A stretch of 64,000 nt of DNA from Pterois miles (GCA_947000775.1 CAMQGK010000149.1:291001-355000), one strand, 5' to 3'. Shown: positions 1-13,671, counted from the stretch's first letter. The notes: a model not told the origin generated them from the sequence alone. Numbers and translations: made by a program.

Positions 1-178
1 GATGAAAATAAAATGTTGGGAACAATTGCTGGCGAAGCTCAGGGATCGTTTTCATTTCACCACCACATTCCTCACTCATTAAATCAGCGGCACAGATTTC
101 ACTCTATTGTTTGGAGAAGTGTGTCTAAATGCATGGATTCACTGGCAAACAATGAAGAGCAGCTGCTAAATCGTGGAC

Positions 179-179
<1 letters not shown>

Positions 180-217
<38 letters not shown>
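180..217. repeat. (GT)n microsatellite
   Basis: About 19 uninterrupted GT dinucleotides. A second array of the complementary dinucleotide begins about 110 bp downstream. The short open frames across it are dinucleotide translation artefacts. Confidence 0.97.
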
Positions 218-218
<1 letters not shown>

Positions 219-322
219 CTACCACAGGCTATTTCTTCCTCTGCTATTAGTGGTTGGATAGTGGACATAACTGCAGTTACAGTATGTACAGTACATAACT
301 CTGATTCCATTCAGGACTGGAG

Positions 323-325
<3 letters not shown>

Positions 326-384
<59 letters not shown>
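326..384. repeat. (CA)n microsatellite
   Basis: About 29 perfect CA dinucleotides. Together with the GT array at 180-217 it forms an inverted GT...CA pair that could fold back on itself. Confidence 0.97.
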
Positions 385-386
<2 letters not shown>

Positions 387-469
387 ATGCACGAAACAAC
401 TATAGAAAACATGTCACAAATGTCAACAACAACAAAGACATGGCAGGCCGTATTGACATGTAATAATTA

Positions 470-1240
470 GACAGGATATCTGCAACACCATTTTTCCTGG
501 TCAAAACTAGTCAATTCAGGATATCCCCAATTCTGTTTTGATCGTCAAAACTCTAATTTTAGATATCCATAATCACATTTTGATGAATACAATTCAAACT
601 TCAAACTACTTTTGCCATTGATTTGTCTGGGGTTTCTCATTACAGACATCCACAATTCAGTGGTGGATATCCGCAAAGTGAACTGAATGTGGAACAACTG
701 AATAATAACTAGTCTTAATTAAAATTTAATTCTGACAAGGCAGAATTTAAGTTTAATAAAATCTTTAATTCCCCTCAATTGTAGATATCTGCATGGCCCT
801 TTTTAGATATCTAAATTTAGATATTTTTTAGATATCTAAAATTAAATTTTGGGTAGTTAGACTGGCGTTGTAGATATCTCAGACTGGAGTTAGGGATAGT
901 CAAAATGTAATCACAGATATCTAGAATTAGAGTTTTGACTGGGCGAAATGATGTTGCAGATATCTGTAATTACGTCGGGGGGTAAAGCTGTTCAAACATA
1001 CTATGGCGCTGCAGCTGTGTGGATTTATAAAAGTCTGGAGATGATAAATCTACAATATGCTGTAAATTTCTCCATAACTCTCTAATGAACAAAGTTTGAA
1101 TATGTGAATATCTTCCCAACTTTACTGAACAAGTTAGAAAAGCATCTGTTCAGATGATCACTGATCACAACGAAGTTTGAGATATGTGTAACTGGTATTT
1201 AGGACAGTCACAACTGAATTACAGATATAGAAACTGAGTG
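470..1240. repeat. 43-bp-periodic repeat rich in GATATC
   Basis: The palindrome GATATC occurs ten times between 475 and 964 (at 475, 520, 562, 666, 784, 806, 831, 873, 916 and 959). Several spacings are 42-45 bp; the last three intervals are 42, 43 and 43. Each copy sits in a degenerate unit with CAAAACT/CTAATT upstream and AATTnnATTTTGA downstream. Decayed copies (gagatatg, cagatata) continue to about 1240. It is probably the internal repeat of a dispersed fish element or a diverged minisatellite. I cannot name the family. Confidence 0.7.
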
Positions 1241-2443
<1,203 letters not shown>

Positions 2444-2499
2444 CAATCTGCACTAGAGTTACTGCCTCTCATCTGTATGCCTTCCCAAACTAGTCCAGT

Positions 2500-2690
2500 T
2501 ACAGTTTACATTCATGTCTGTCCAAAGTGTCATCACAGTGACTAAATGCTAATCAATTCATCCTTCAGTTTAAGTTGATATTGGTGCCATATTTGAAGAA
2601 AGTCTTTCAAGGCGTTCCCGACATCTCGTTAACGACAATGGGACGGACAACCTGAAAACATAACGCCTCCGCTGCGACGACAGCCATGGA
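2500..2690 (+). repeat. Dispersed teleost repeat, copy 1
   Basis: Contains the block running through caattcatccttcag, gaagaaagtctttcaaggcg, gggacggacaacc and aacataacgcctccg. I recognise this as part of a very common fish interspersed repeat whose upstream half carries GTGACCTTGACC. The copy at 19935-20170 preserves that upstream half. Family name not assigned. Confidence 0.55.
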
Positions 2691-3344
2691 CGACAAGGTC
2701 AACCTGCTGGTGGCGCTAGAGGAAAGTCACCAAAAGGCATCAGGAAATATGAATGTCTATCTAATTTTAATATCTGTCCAATATTACAACTCAGATCAAA
2801 GTAGTGAATGACTCACATCACCATCCGTAGAGCCACACCTTCACCTTCACAGCTGAACACTACTAGTACATAGAAAGCTGTTCAGTCGCAGTAATTCAGT
2901 GTCTATCAGCAGTCTGTTTTACCACAGTGGAACAATGAATAACACAACGTGGAAAGATGATATATACTGAATAAGTTTCACCCCACTGAGCTGCACAAAG
3001 ACTCAATCTACAGCAGCTGAAATCTCGTCAAATGGGGCCTGAACTAAATGTGATCTGAGTGACATGACAACACGTGAAATTCATGCACTAGTAGGGAAAT
3101 GTCAGAATAATTTGTCACTGTCACTTCCTGCTCATCTCCCTTTTGTCTCCTCCTCCTCCTCCTCCTTCCATCCCTCCTCCTGCCCTCCTCCCCTCCCATC
3201 TGCTGAGGGCCGATAACAGTGGATTACAGGCCCGGATGTACCAACAGACCGCAAGGCTTTTGTGTCTCACTTCATATTGATTCTGGAGTGTTTCTGTGTC
3301 TTTGAAATACACGAAATACGAAATTGTTTCGGACCCACTGAACC
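2691..3344. other. Intergenic, nothing recognised
   Basis: No coding signature or RNA gene. A pyrimidine-rich TCC-repeat tract lies at about 3146-3200. Confidence 0.5.
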
Positions 3345-3545
3345 ACAAACGTAGTCCCTGTGACATCGCCCACGGGTTTCTGAGGAGCCAAAACGAAGCT
3401 GAAGTGGGTGGCTCCGGCCGACGCCATCTTGTCAGTGAGGACTGTGGCTAATCCAAAATGGTCAAAGAGGTGGAGCGTTGACGGAGCTGAAGCGGCCTGA
3501 AGCCTGGTTGCTGAAACACACCCACCAAGCTAGCCTAGCCTAGCC
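3345..3545 (+). repeat. Dispersed repeat (copy A) with GACATCGCCCACGGG
   Basis: Shares a colinear block with 25012-25255: TAGTCnCTGnGACATC, GGTTTCTGAGGAGC, AAGTGGGTGGCTC, TGGCAAAGAGG-like text and CACACCCACC. Two copies 21 kb apart in the same orientation show it is interspersed. I see no open frame or terminal repeat. Confidence 0.65.
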
Positions 3546-3836
3546 ATGGAAGAAAACAGGCTACATGCTACTCTGTGTAGCCGGCTAATGTTCGATCTGT
3601 CGGAGGATCCCGCCTCTGTTGCTCTTCCTGAGGTTTCTTCCACTTTTTCTTTTTTCCCTGCTAATGTTTTTTTTTTTTGTTTGGTTGGGGAGTTTGTCCT
3701 CATCCGACAAGAGAGTCGCACTGTAAAGGACAGAGGGTGTTGTCTCCTGTACAGACTGTAAAGCCCCCTGAGAAAAACTGTGATTTGTATTTTTGCTAAT
3801 CAAATTGAATTGACTTGACTTAAATCAATCAATACA

Positions 3837-4025
3837 TAAGATAAGATATTCCTTTATTAGTTCCACAGTGGAGAAATTCACAGCAGCAAAGTGGATAGTG
3901 TAATACACAAGACGCATAGATTTTTAAAAAAGTATTAATACAAATAAAATAATATATACACAGTAGAAAAGTAAAGCTAAATATGTCCAGCATATTAATA
4001 AATGATTGCACATATGAGTTCTTAT
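3837..4025 (-). mobile_element. 5'-truncated LINE (Jockey group), 3' UTR only
   Basis: Reading on the minus strand, this matches the 3' UTR of the LINE at 40853-44301. Shared landmarks are gaatttctccactgtgg, the (TCTTA)n end, the ATAGATTTTTAAA block and the stretch reading atatgtccagcatattaata. Only about 190 bp of 3' end is present, typical of incomplete target-primed reverse transcription. Confidence 0.75.
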
Positions 4026-5844
4026 TGCACTTTGTGTGCGGACATTTGTGACAAGAAATTGTACAAACTGCCGTATTATTTGTCCAACATGTGTATGACA
4101 ACATCTCCAAAAGGCCCCAACATCACAAGCTCAGCGAGAGGTTATGATTGTGGTTGGTTGCAACCCAACAAAAGTGTCGATCCAAGCTCACAAACCGGCC
4201 CTCTGTGCAGCTACTTCTTAGTGCTTTTGTGTCCTTTGTGGCTGTGCCCATCTCTCGGCCGGGTGAGTCTGTGAGGCCAATGTACCGAGTGAAATCCACA
4301 TGTAACGACGCACACTGGCCATTAGAGCTGTGTGGCCGGTGGAGTGTAATTGAGAGACGATATAAAAAAAGAGTCCCAGGAGAAGCCTGGAGGTTTCAGA
4401 CGGCAGAGCTGCTGAAGTGGCCTCGATGCAGAGGTCAGTCTGAGTCACTTCAGCGAGTCACGCTGTAAAACTCGTATACGTCGACCAAACCTCATGAGGC
4501 CTTTCTGCTGGTTCAAGTAGATCACAGGAAACTGTATTTATGGACCTTAATCTGGAGAAGGTTTAAAGCAACAGTTCACACTACAGTTTGACACATCTGA
4601 GCTGATAACGACCGATACCGATGTTTTTGAATTGATGGTACCTTTATTTTGGAGCAATAATTTACGCTGTTTCAATTTCATACTAATTTCTCCCGACTGG
4701 CTGCTCTTTGCATGGCTCTGTCCCTGTACATCTCTCTAGCTGAAATACAGGAGCACTCCACAACCTTGTAAACACATTTTGATGTTGAAAATTGGTGGAG
4801 TTCCCCTTTAACACACAGCCATGAAATTGATATCACTTTTCTCATCTCAGTCTTGGAACGAAAGCTAAATGCTGTACTTTCCAAAATGCTGAACTAATAC
4901 CAATTCTCCTCATAGTATTAATAGTAATCACATTTTGTCTTGTGTATTCAGACAGAATCAGATCAATATCTGTCATTAAAAGTTCAGTTCAAGTCCCCGT
5001 AGTCAACTAGCAATAAATATTTAATCAGCTAAAAGTGCATTAGATGAGTCATTGTAATAACAGTAAAATATCATTGTGCTATTCTAGTCCCGTTCTACAT
5101 GATGATCTGGGTTTGTTTCAGATGTTGGAAAGTTTGAACCCGTCTCCTACTTGTTCCAGTAAATGTGTTTGTCTGTTCACAAGAGCAAGAGCAGGATATC
5201 CTGACGTTTCCACACACAAATACACAACTGCCAAAAACACAATGCACCTTTCACACTCTGACTGCATAGTTTCTCCATTATCCTGCCAGGCAGAAGGACT
5301 GGTCCCACCCTACAGCGCTCAATGCCTGCCGTGTCTTGGAGGATACACTATCCTCTATATCCACACTCCATAAAGAGCTCACAGACTGGCCATGCTTTCT
5401 CTCTCTTACTGTCGGTCTCTGTCACCATCTATGAAAAGACCACACACTCTCACAGTCCTCACACACACACTGGCATAACAGATTCAACTGCATCACTTGA
5501 GCCTATTGGCTAAAAATACACAACCTTCCTTTCTCTCAGAGAGTTGCCCTCTCCCTCGTAGAGGAAAGCCCAAAATACTCCCCTCTTCATTTCACTGGGT
5601 TTTTTTGCACTTTGTACACTGGAGGTCCTCCACCGAAAGCCCCAAAATTGCAAACACAAAAAATACAGGAAGCAATCTCTGGGTAGACCACAACATAGAC
5701 GACACAAAAGAGTCCCAATCGCTCTAACTAGGGAAAGTCTGCAGCGTCTCACACTGTGACATGGACTGCTTGCATCAAGTGTGGTCATGAAAGGAGATCC
5801 TCTCAGCAAAGGAAATGACAAATCAAAAGTGTAGCGTAAAGTGT
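4026..5844. other. Intergenic, nothing recognised
   Basis: Short open frames occur on both strands but none resembles a known protein or carries convincing splice or start context. No RNA gene seen. Confidence 0.45.
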
Positions 5845-6620
5845 TAAAGGGATAGTTTGGGTGTTTTGAAGTTGGGTTGTATGAGGTAAGTATCCATCGT
5901 AGATGTAGAGTAGATGATGGTCGGTGTGCCTCCTACTTAGAAAAGGCAGTACAGAGCTGTGGACGCATGCATCTATATTTTTTTTATAATAACGGAGGAC
6001 TAAAAATTAATTGAAATGATGACTAATCTCAACCTTGTTGTGTTGTCTTATTGACAGAATCAGAAACCAACATGATAAGAAGATAGATTTGAGGTCTTTT
6101 ATTGACTTATAGCCTAATAACATCAGACACCTTCTGTCCACTCACCATTACATATGCAAACAATATATAAAACAAACCACGTACCTGTCAGCTGTGAGCT
6201 CCAGGTCAGACTGGAGATGTAACCACTTAAAAGATGGGTGAATAGTACTAACTCTCCTCTGAAGAATACATATAATTTCATCTTCACCAATCAGCCGTTC
6301 CTCATCCATTGGGTTAAGGAATAAATAGAAACATGACGTCTGATAAAAGTTCTCTCTGCCAGTTAGTTCATCCCAATAGGAAACGATGCAATCAGACTGA
6401 TGTTGTCAGTGACGCTCGCTCACGTCTGTTTGGAGGGCTAATATGTCAGCTACATACATCCCAATACATTAGACCCCTCTGCGTTGTACACATTACATTC
6501 CCCATAGATAGAAGTTCAAACAGCGCCTGTGGTGCCGACCTTCATCTACTGTAAGTACTACACCTATTATGGATAAGTACCTCATATAACACTGCATCTG
6601 TATTGTATATTGTATCTCTA
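5845..6620. mobile_element. Probable nonautonomous DNA element
   Basis: Starts with ttaaagggatagtttgggtg, the conserved edge of a common fish repeat. Sub-terminal text GTAGATGATGGTCGG near 5910 recurs in inverse complement near 6535-6550 (CCGACCTTCATCTAC), consistent with long, imperfect terminal inverted repeats. The right edge is uncertain and no target-site duplication was identified. Confidence 0.45.
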
Positions 6621-7081
6621 TCTGTACTGCATGCTGTACTTTGGATTTGTGATTTGGTTTGTTGGGAGGTTGTCCTGTCACTGACCACACCTGTAGGAAG
6701 CAGTCCATTTGGGCCAGTAGGGAGTCTATGGTGTCTCAGTTTGACAGTCACTGATTGACAGGGTCATTTAGAAAGCCAGCTAACACTAGCTAGACTCAGC
6801 TCAGTCTCAGTATTAGTGAGTGTACACATAAGGACTCACAAATGTATGTACTGTGATTTATACAGAAATGGCTCTCTCCACAAAAATATATTTCACTGCA
6901 GACAAAAATAATTAGCATTGTATATAAATGTAAAAAAAATATCCACAAATAGGTTCACAAATATATTTCTGATGAACACAAATATTTCTTGTTTTGAATA
7001 AATGTAAAAGAAATTCACAAATATACATATGTAAAAGTGTTTGCAATTTTCATCAAAGACACATTTGGTTGTTGTTACATT

Positions 7082-7445
7082 CATATACAATCCACCCATC
7101 CATCCATCCATCCATCCATCCATCGTCAACCGCTTATCCCGTTAGGGGGCTGGAGCCGATCCCAGCTGGCATTGGGCGAAGGTGGGTTCACCCTGGACAG
7201 GTCTCCAGTCCATCGCAGGGCACATAGAGACAGACAACATAGAGACAGACAACCATTCACGCTCGCATCCACACCTACGGGATATTTAGAGTAAACAGCA
7301 TGTCTGTGGACTGTGGGAGGAGACCGGAGTACCCGGAGAAAACCCATGCTTGCACATGGAGAACATGCAAACTCCACACAGAAGAGTCCCAAGCCGGATT
7401 TGAACCTGCGACCCTCTTGCTGCGAGGCTAACCACTGCACCACCA
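7082..7445 (-). mobile_element. tRNA-derived SINE with RTE-like tail
   Basis: On the minus strand the element opens with a tRNA-like head. The A-box region tggtgcagtggttag is at 7428-7442 and the B box ggttcaaatcc at 7396-7406. A central body follows, then gggataagcggttgacg and a (GGAT)n tail at 7083-7125. The tail segment ggataagcggttga is the same as the end of the RTE LINE at about 36838, so the SINE has probably been mobilised by that LINE. A fragment of the same body is at 31923-31985. Confidence 0.8.
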
Positions 7446-8658
7446 CCACTGCATTTACAAACCACTTGTTTGTGAACTTCACTGCATTTCTGTGGGGGGT
7501 TTATGAGACTCCCCTGGTGGGCACTGATCCACAAATGCATTTTTTTTTTTTAATTGTCTGTCGTCAATCAGCCAATCACACGAGTGTGTTCCCATGGGGG
7601 TCTGATTTACACCCTGCTCAGGGTGAACAACAGCATCGAAAGTAGTCAGACAGCTGGCTTTGCTGAAGTGGTCCAGACGTTTCACTAATGCACCCAACTA
7701 AGTATTGAAACAATCAAACATGGGCAGATACATCTGTAAAGATCCAAACTAAGAGATGCAGCAGCTGGACTGAAGATTTCCTCCACACTCACACACAATG
7801 AAATTCAAATGACCAACAGTTTGGATAGAAATGTAACAACATCCAGTTTCTGATGAAACTTGCAAATACTTTTAAATATGTATATTTGTGGATTTATATC
7901 ACATTTATTTCAAATAAGAAATGTTTGGTGAGCATCAGAAATATATTCGTGAACTTTATTTTTTAATATGTGGATATTTATTTTGTATTTGTATACATCA
8001 ATCACTATTTTTGTGTCACCTGAAAAATATTTTTGTGCAGAGTCATTTAAATATAAATCACAAAATGCACTTGTGAATCCTTTTGTGTACATGTTTTTTA
8101 ATTTTGTGACTCCATAAAACTCAGTCAATGTTTCAATGAAATGAATGAAAAAATAAAGAGGGAATCATTGCTAACATTAACAATCTGGGCTAATGTTAAA
8201 CAAAAAACAAAGCTGAAGATGTTATGTATGTATGAAAGTCTGTACAGTGAGTAGCAACCTCAGCTCTCAGCTGTCAGTCAGCTGATAACTCACACTGGGA
8301 AGCTCGAGGTTTAGACGCTATTTGTCCAAAAACTGTCCAAAAACTGTCATATCCTACTGTGAAAAATGTAAACATAGCTGCAGTATTGTTGTATTTCCTT
8401 TAAAAAAAGTTCTAATAAACAAAATAATAATTTAACCATGAACTGCCAGAGTCTTAAGAGATGGCTGAACTGTCAAAGTAAAGTAACTCAGAGGACTTCT
8501 GGTGTGTTTACAGGATAAACTGTGTGTGTCTTTACAGTGCAGAGACAAATAAAACATGAAAACACGTCCGTTGATGCACTGCAAATACTCGTCTCAGTAA
8601 AATTTAGGTGTGCTTGTGCATTCAAATAAATATACACCAACATGCAAGCTTTGGATAA

Positions 8659-8662
<4 letters not shown>
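7446..8662. other. Intergenic, nothing recognised
   Basis: AT-rich. A motif around CACAAATATATTT recurs diffusely between 6885 and 7040 and again between 7860 and 8100. No gene or RNA supported. Confidence 0.45.

Positions 8663-8741
<79 letters not shown>
8663..8741. repeat. (GT)n microsatellite, about 39 units
   Basis: Perfect GT run of about 79 bp. It encodes the artefactual Val-Cys repeat of the overlapping 118-codon open frame. Confidence 0.97.
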
Positions 8742-8743
<2 letters not shown>

Positions 8744-8927
8744 TCACCTGGGCCATGGTGTTCAGCAGGACTCCAGCTGGCTCCTGGTCCTCAGCATGGC
8801 TTGTGAAACCTTGGTTGGTTCTAGGTGGATGATGTTGGGGTGGTGTGTGGGTTTAGGGGGGAGTTCACTTCACACACACATACTGGTGTCGCTGGTGTGT
8901 CGCAAAGCCACACACTCACACACATCA

Positions 8928-8962
8928 CCTCCTCCTCCTCCTCCTCCTCCTCCTCCTCCTCT
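8928..8962. repeat. (CTC)n microsatellite
   Basis: About 11 CTC units. Open frames reading poly-Pro, poly-Ser or poly-Gly across it are artefacts. Confidence 0.95.
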
Positions 8963-9224
8963 GTGACAGCGACGTCCTCTGAAACGCTTGCTCTTGGATA
9001 TACAGTACTCCCCCTCGTTCTTCCTCCTCACTCTTCTTCCCTCTTCCTCACCACAACCTGTGTGCAGTCCTTTTTTCCTTTCAACTGACACAAAAGGAGA
9101 GAATATGTCAGAGGAGCTTATATCCTTTCTTTCTGTCTTCCACGCTCCTCGTCTTGCCTGCTTCAGTAGGTTGTAATCTGGGCTCACACCACACATTGCC
9201 TCTCCTTTTCCTCCTCCTCTGGTT

Positions 9225-9228
<4 letters not shown>

Positions 9229-9271
<43 letters not shown>
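9229..9271. repeat. (TC)n microsatellite
   Basis: About 21 perfect TC dinucleotides within a broadly pyrimidine-rich 350-bp stretch (8928-9320). Confidence 0.96.
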
Positions 9272-9273
<2 letters not shown>

Positions 9274-9611
9274 TGCTCCCCCTCCTCCTCCTGCCTCTAA
9301 AACCCTCCTGCTTTTTCCCTCCCTCACTGTACACAGCATTAGTGAGGAACAGAGGGAGGCGGCGGGTGGAGGGATCAGAGGGATAGACAGCGTGGACCAT
9401 GTGACCTGATAGTGTAGTAGGATTCCCCCAGCAGCTGTCGTGCTCATTCCTTCATAGTGCTGCTCTGTGAGCTTCATGCGCTTCCATTGATGGCCAGTGT
9501 TGGTAAACTGACAGTGGAGCACTACTGTAGGTCATATCCATCCATGACCTAAAGGCTGTTCAACATTTACCCACCCTGATGAGGTCAAATGTTGGGAAAT
9601 TTGTGGAACAG

Positions 9612-9700
9612 AACAGGCTGGGGCTGTCGGTTGATTAAAATATTTAATCGCCATTAATCGCATGATCGCCCATAGTGAATGTATATTTTTTTTATGTATG
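9612..9700 (+). mobile_element. hAT-like MITE fragment (AATATTTAATCG family)
   Basis: Contains ggggctgtcggttgattaaa followed by ATATTTAATCGCCATTAATCGCATGAT. This is the end of a fish MITE family that is also represented, in the other orientation, at the right end of 16073-16799. Only one end is present. Confidence 0.55.
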
Positions 9701-9802
9701 TTTTTCTTGGCTTTGTAGTAGGCTGATATGACCTGAGACCTGCCCTGGTGATCCACTGTAATTTGAATGATACCACTCCAATCTATTTTAGGATCACCTC
9801 TT

Positions 9803-11130
9803 TTATGAGATAGTCCTGTATTTGTAGATATGTAAATTAATCTTGTTTTTCCAGACCAAACTCATCTTTAAGGCTTGGAAACTCATACATGTCCCATCTT
9901 TAAGAACAGCACATAGAACAGTGATACCTTTTTCTGCCCCTAGTTTGGACCTTAGGTCATACACCCCTGGTTTAGATTTCAGATCATACACAATATGATC
10001 ACACAACAAGTGAATAGTTGGTTGTCTGTTTTTTGTTGTACAGATGTACAGACAGCGGTAGCAGGGTTTATGACCACGCCCCTCCACGGTAACCCTAAAG
10101 CTTTCTAGTCTGAGGGTCTGAGGGTCTCCTCTCTTATTGATTATGTTAGCAGTCTGTTGTCTACGTAGCCGCCTGGCCAATAATCTTGTTGCCTTGGAGC
10201 CAGATTCATAATAAGTGTGCTTTTCAAACCTAGCTCTCTTTTCTATCTCACTTTTCAGGATGTCATCTATTTCTCCCCTTACTTTCTCAATTTGTTGAAA
10301 AAAACAGATCTTGTGATACTTGATGTTGCTTTTCCAAGTCCGTCAAGATTTCCACCTGCTGTTGATATCTGGCCTTTTGAGTCTTCTGTGCTGTCAGCAG
10401 AGCAATCAATGTTCCAAGTATAACTGCTTTTAAAGCACTCGACATCATGCACTACGACAGCATCCACCTCACCATTATTATTTTCCTCTATATGTCTTTT
10501 AATCTCTGTCCTTATCTGTTCCACTACTGTCTTATTACGCAAAATACCAACATTAAGCCTCCATAAAGTGTTTTGCTTTCTTTTGTTTAGGTGAATTGTT
10601 CCAGAAATTGGACCATGATCTGAGATATCTACTACCACACACTCCTCTCCACCCTATACCTGTCAGAAGTGTTATTAAAAAAAATAATCAATGCTGGAGC
10701 AGACCGAATGAGGACTGAGTGATGGGTGTAGTCTTTTTCCAGGGGATGAATTTCCCTCCAACATTCCCATTTCCTGCAGCGTTGTGTTGATACAACTTGT
10801 CAAATGCATTTTGTCCTTACAAGAACTCATGACACAAAACATTACACATTAAAATCACCGCCACATATCAAGACACCTGCAGCTTCCAGTGCAACAGGAT
10901 TAAACAAGGACCTGAAAAAACATGTCCTACTTTCTGGAGGGACATAAACATGAAGTAGTGATACCACGTCACCTTGTAATTTCCCTTTTTTATCTCTTAC
11001 TTCTTTATAGCGTACAGATTCTTCCGAATCTGGTATTTTTCTTTTCTATTTCTATGTTCATGTATCAACAAAAAGAGTCCAGATAGCCAAACTGTGCACA
11101 AACCCATTGTTTTCACTCACTCTACATTAA
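9803..11130 (-). pseudogene. L1-clade ORF2 remnant
   Basis: A decayed L1-type ORF2 read right to left. An endonuclease segment with the GGDFNV core lies at about 10840-10860. A SDHGPISG motif lies near 10610-10635, followed by the linker typical of L1 ORF2 (open 10638 down to 10279). A second open piece begins with MARRLRRQQTANIINK at 10180. Frameshifts and stops separate the pieces and no reverse transcriptase core is left. Sequence at 11150-11400 may be the upstream part of the same element but I could not confirm it. Confidence 0.6.
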
Positions 11131-11399
11131 CCAGGACTGAAACCTTAAGGATTTACCCTTTAATAGAAACACACACATGAGAAATAGTAACACAGAGTGG
11201 CTCTATCCTTGAGGAATGAGGAAAAGGACATCCTGTGGTGCTTCCCCTGAGCTGTATAGCTGGAAACTCCCACCCCACAACAACAGGAATGGGCAGGCTG
11301 GCCTGCAACATCAGCCCACTGTTCGCCCCTTCACAAATCACTCGTATTACTCCTGTTTGCACAGAAGCTTAATACTCACAGGCACATGGTCTGGAAAAT

Positions 11400-11930
11400 A
11401 AACACCCACCAGACTAATTTAAGGCTTTCCTACTGATTAATTTGTGTTGATTTCTACCAATTATTGCTGCTGAACATTATACAGTAGTCCTGAACAGAGC
11501 CTTTACCTTTAGTATTACTTAGTTTAATTAGGGAATATAAAAACAACCAGGGAACTGTGGTGCACAGTGTTGTCAGTTTAGTTTGGCTAGATTGTAAATG
11601 AAGCCTCTATGTATTTCCAGTCAAAATAAAAGTTGAATGAAAAGAGTCTTGGAGGCATGAGATACTCAGGATGTGAAAATGTGGTTCAGAACAGGATCTA
11701 TGGGAGGCCGATGCCACCATCTAGTGGTTAATACAGGTACATGGACAGACCCCATACATGGATCCACAGCAAACAAAGTGATCATAGAATAAACTTCTGA
11801 CATTTGGAGCCACAGGTCAGAATATGCATTTTACCATCATACACAAGAGATGAGAAGATGATAATAAGTTATGGTACAGAACTTGACTGAACTTCACGAT
11901 TTAATCATTTAATTTCATCATATTTTGAGT
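11400..11930. other. Intergenic, nothing recognised
   Basis: AT-rich with no open frame of note. The block GCCACCATCTAGTGGTTAATAC near 11711 resembles conserved text found inside several fish repeats. Confidence 0.4.
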
Positions 11931-11936
11931 TAATTA

Positions 11937-12370
11937 TCAACTATGTATCCATTACTTTTAATTAACTATCAACTATGTATCCATTACTTTCAATTAAATG
12001 TCAACTATGTATCCATTACTTTCAATTAACTATCAACTATGTATCCATTACTTTCAATTAAATCTCAACTATGTATCCATTACTTTCAATTAACTATCAA
12101 CTATCTATCCATTACTTTCAATTAAATGTCAACTATGTATCCATTACTTTCAATTAAATCTCAACTATGTATCCATTACTTTCAATTAACTCTCAACTAT
12201 GTATCCATTACTTTCAATTAACTATCAACTATGTATCCATTACTTTCAATTAACTCTCAACTATCTATCCATTACTTTCAATTAAATGTCAACTATGGAT
12301 CCATTATTTTCAATTAAATGTCAACTATGGATCCATTATTTTCAGCTAACTATCAACTGTTCATTCATTA
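11937..12370. repeat. 32-bp minisatellite, about 14 units
   Basis: The block CAACTATGTATCCATTACTT recurs with an exact 32-bp period from 11941 to 12357. Units differ mainly at the join, where variants aactatc, aatgtc, aatctc and aactctc alternate, and in ctatgtat/ctatctat/ctatggat. Later units are more diverged. Confidence 0.93.
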
Positions 12371-12506
12371 CCTTTAGCTCCCTATTCCAACAATTTATTT
12401 GTATTTTTTAATCTATCTCAACCATTTTCTGTTACTTTTGGCTAACTAGTTACTTCTATGCTGCATTCAGTCGCACCAAGACATCCTGGATGAGCATCAG
12501 TGGTAG

Positions 12507-12556
12507 ATAAGATAAGATAAGATATTCCTTTATTGGTCCCACAGTGGGGAAATTCA
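12507..12556 (-). mobile_element. LINE 3' tail (Jockey group)
   Basis: A minus-strand fragment of about 50 bp: gataagataagataagatat, cctttattggtcccacagtg and gggaaattcac. It is the terminal sequence of the LINE at 40853-44301 and nothing more, so an extreme 5' truncation. Confidence 0.7.
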
Positions 12557-12689
12557 CAAAGTACGAGGTCCCACCGAGATACGGCAGTGTTGCTACCACC
12601 ATGTGGACAGAAAGTCTGTCCAGTTTAAAATCATGATGTTCAACATTTTCCGGTATGTGTATTTATGGTATTAACGGAGTATTTGTAGT

Positions 12690-13090
12690 CGCTGATCTGC
12701 TGATGGGGAGTCGGTGCGCACACAGGAAAGCGTGGTGGCGGCGGCGGCCAGCAGATGGCGGTAGAGGTATCGGTCCAATGAGCGGCAGCAGCAGCAGAAG
12801 AAGAAGCTGCAGCCTGCTGATGCTATGTTTTTAGCATCATGTCGGCTTCACCTCGGACAGCCACCCTGCACATCTGGCTGGCTGACTGGAGCTTGAAACG
12901 CTTGGCAGACCGGGCCGCACCTTCATGAACTAAGAACAGCTCAGTGGCGGTTTCCAGCGGGCCGCTGGTTTTTCTGCCGACCTCTCGTTCGCCTGAACCG
13001 GCAGCTCAGCGAGCTAGCCGTCCACAGCGAAACACACCGTTTATTCAGCAGGGGCCGAAAGAAAAAGTGAGACTTTCAACAGGGTGAGCC
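12690..13090 (+). promoter_or_regulatory. GC-rich putative promoter and untranslated first exon
   Basis: This segment is GC- and CpG-rich compared with its AT-rich surroundings and includes a GCGGCGGCGG run at about 12736. It ends at a good donor context, aacagg|gtgagc near 13082. The next acceptor candidate is at 14931, just before the zinc-finger coding exon. I infer it is the promoter and 5' UTR exon of that gene. A transcription start cannot be placed from sequence alone. Confidence 0.35.
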
Positions 13091-13671
13091 CAACTATGGA
13101 CCTGTTACAGCTGACGGAAGATGGACTCAGCTCCGTGTTTCTGGGGTAGTCAACTTATCTCCGATGTGTCGCTACAGACCGTGTGATCGGCTAATTACGC
13201 CAAACTCCATTATCTGAAACGTCCTTCCACTTCATTCATTGGTTCCTCGGGTAACCATCAAACGTACACAGGCTGCATCACACACCGTGCACGTCCAAGG
13301 CAGTCTGCTTAAATCGGCATACATACGGTTAACACATCATCCTTCACGTGGAATAAATTCAGGACTTTACGTCAGTTTAACGCGTGAAAACGTGAACCCA
13401 GTGAAGGTAAATGTGCAGCTAAAGTTTGGAAAGTAGTAGTAGGTGGATTATTTCTCTGTTATTGTATTTAACGTGGATGAAAGCCCGTTTACTTACCTTC
13501 ACAGTGATGTCCAACTTATCAGGATGGTGTTCGTGGGATGAGCAGCACAGCTGATTATGTGGGTAATTTCTGCGCCAATGCTAAACGGTGTGCTCACCTG
13601 TTGGGACTGACTGGTTTGAACACCTGTGTTCGTGGGGCCCGCTGGGTGCTGCGCCTCACTGAAGTGATCAT

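Noticed and set aside
8741..8830. Minus-strand exon ending ACCATGGCCCAG|GTGAGG
   Set aside because: The donor site is a good match and the upstream frame is open, but no partner exon or homology was found, and it lies beside a GT array.
8610..8966. 118-codon frame with Val-Cys and poly-Pro runs
   Set aside because: Spans the GT and CTC microsatellites; no real protein features outside them.
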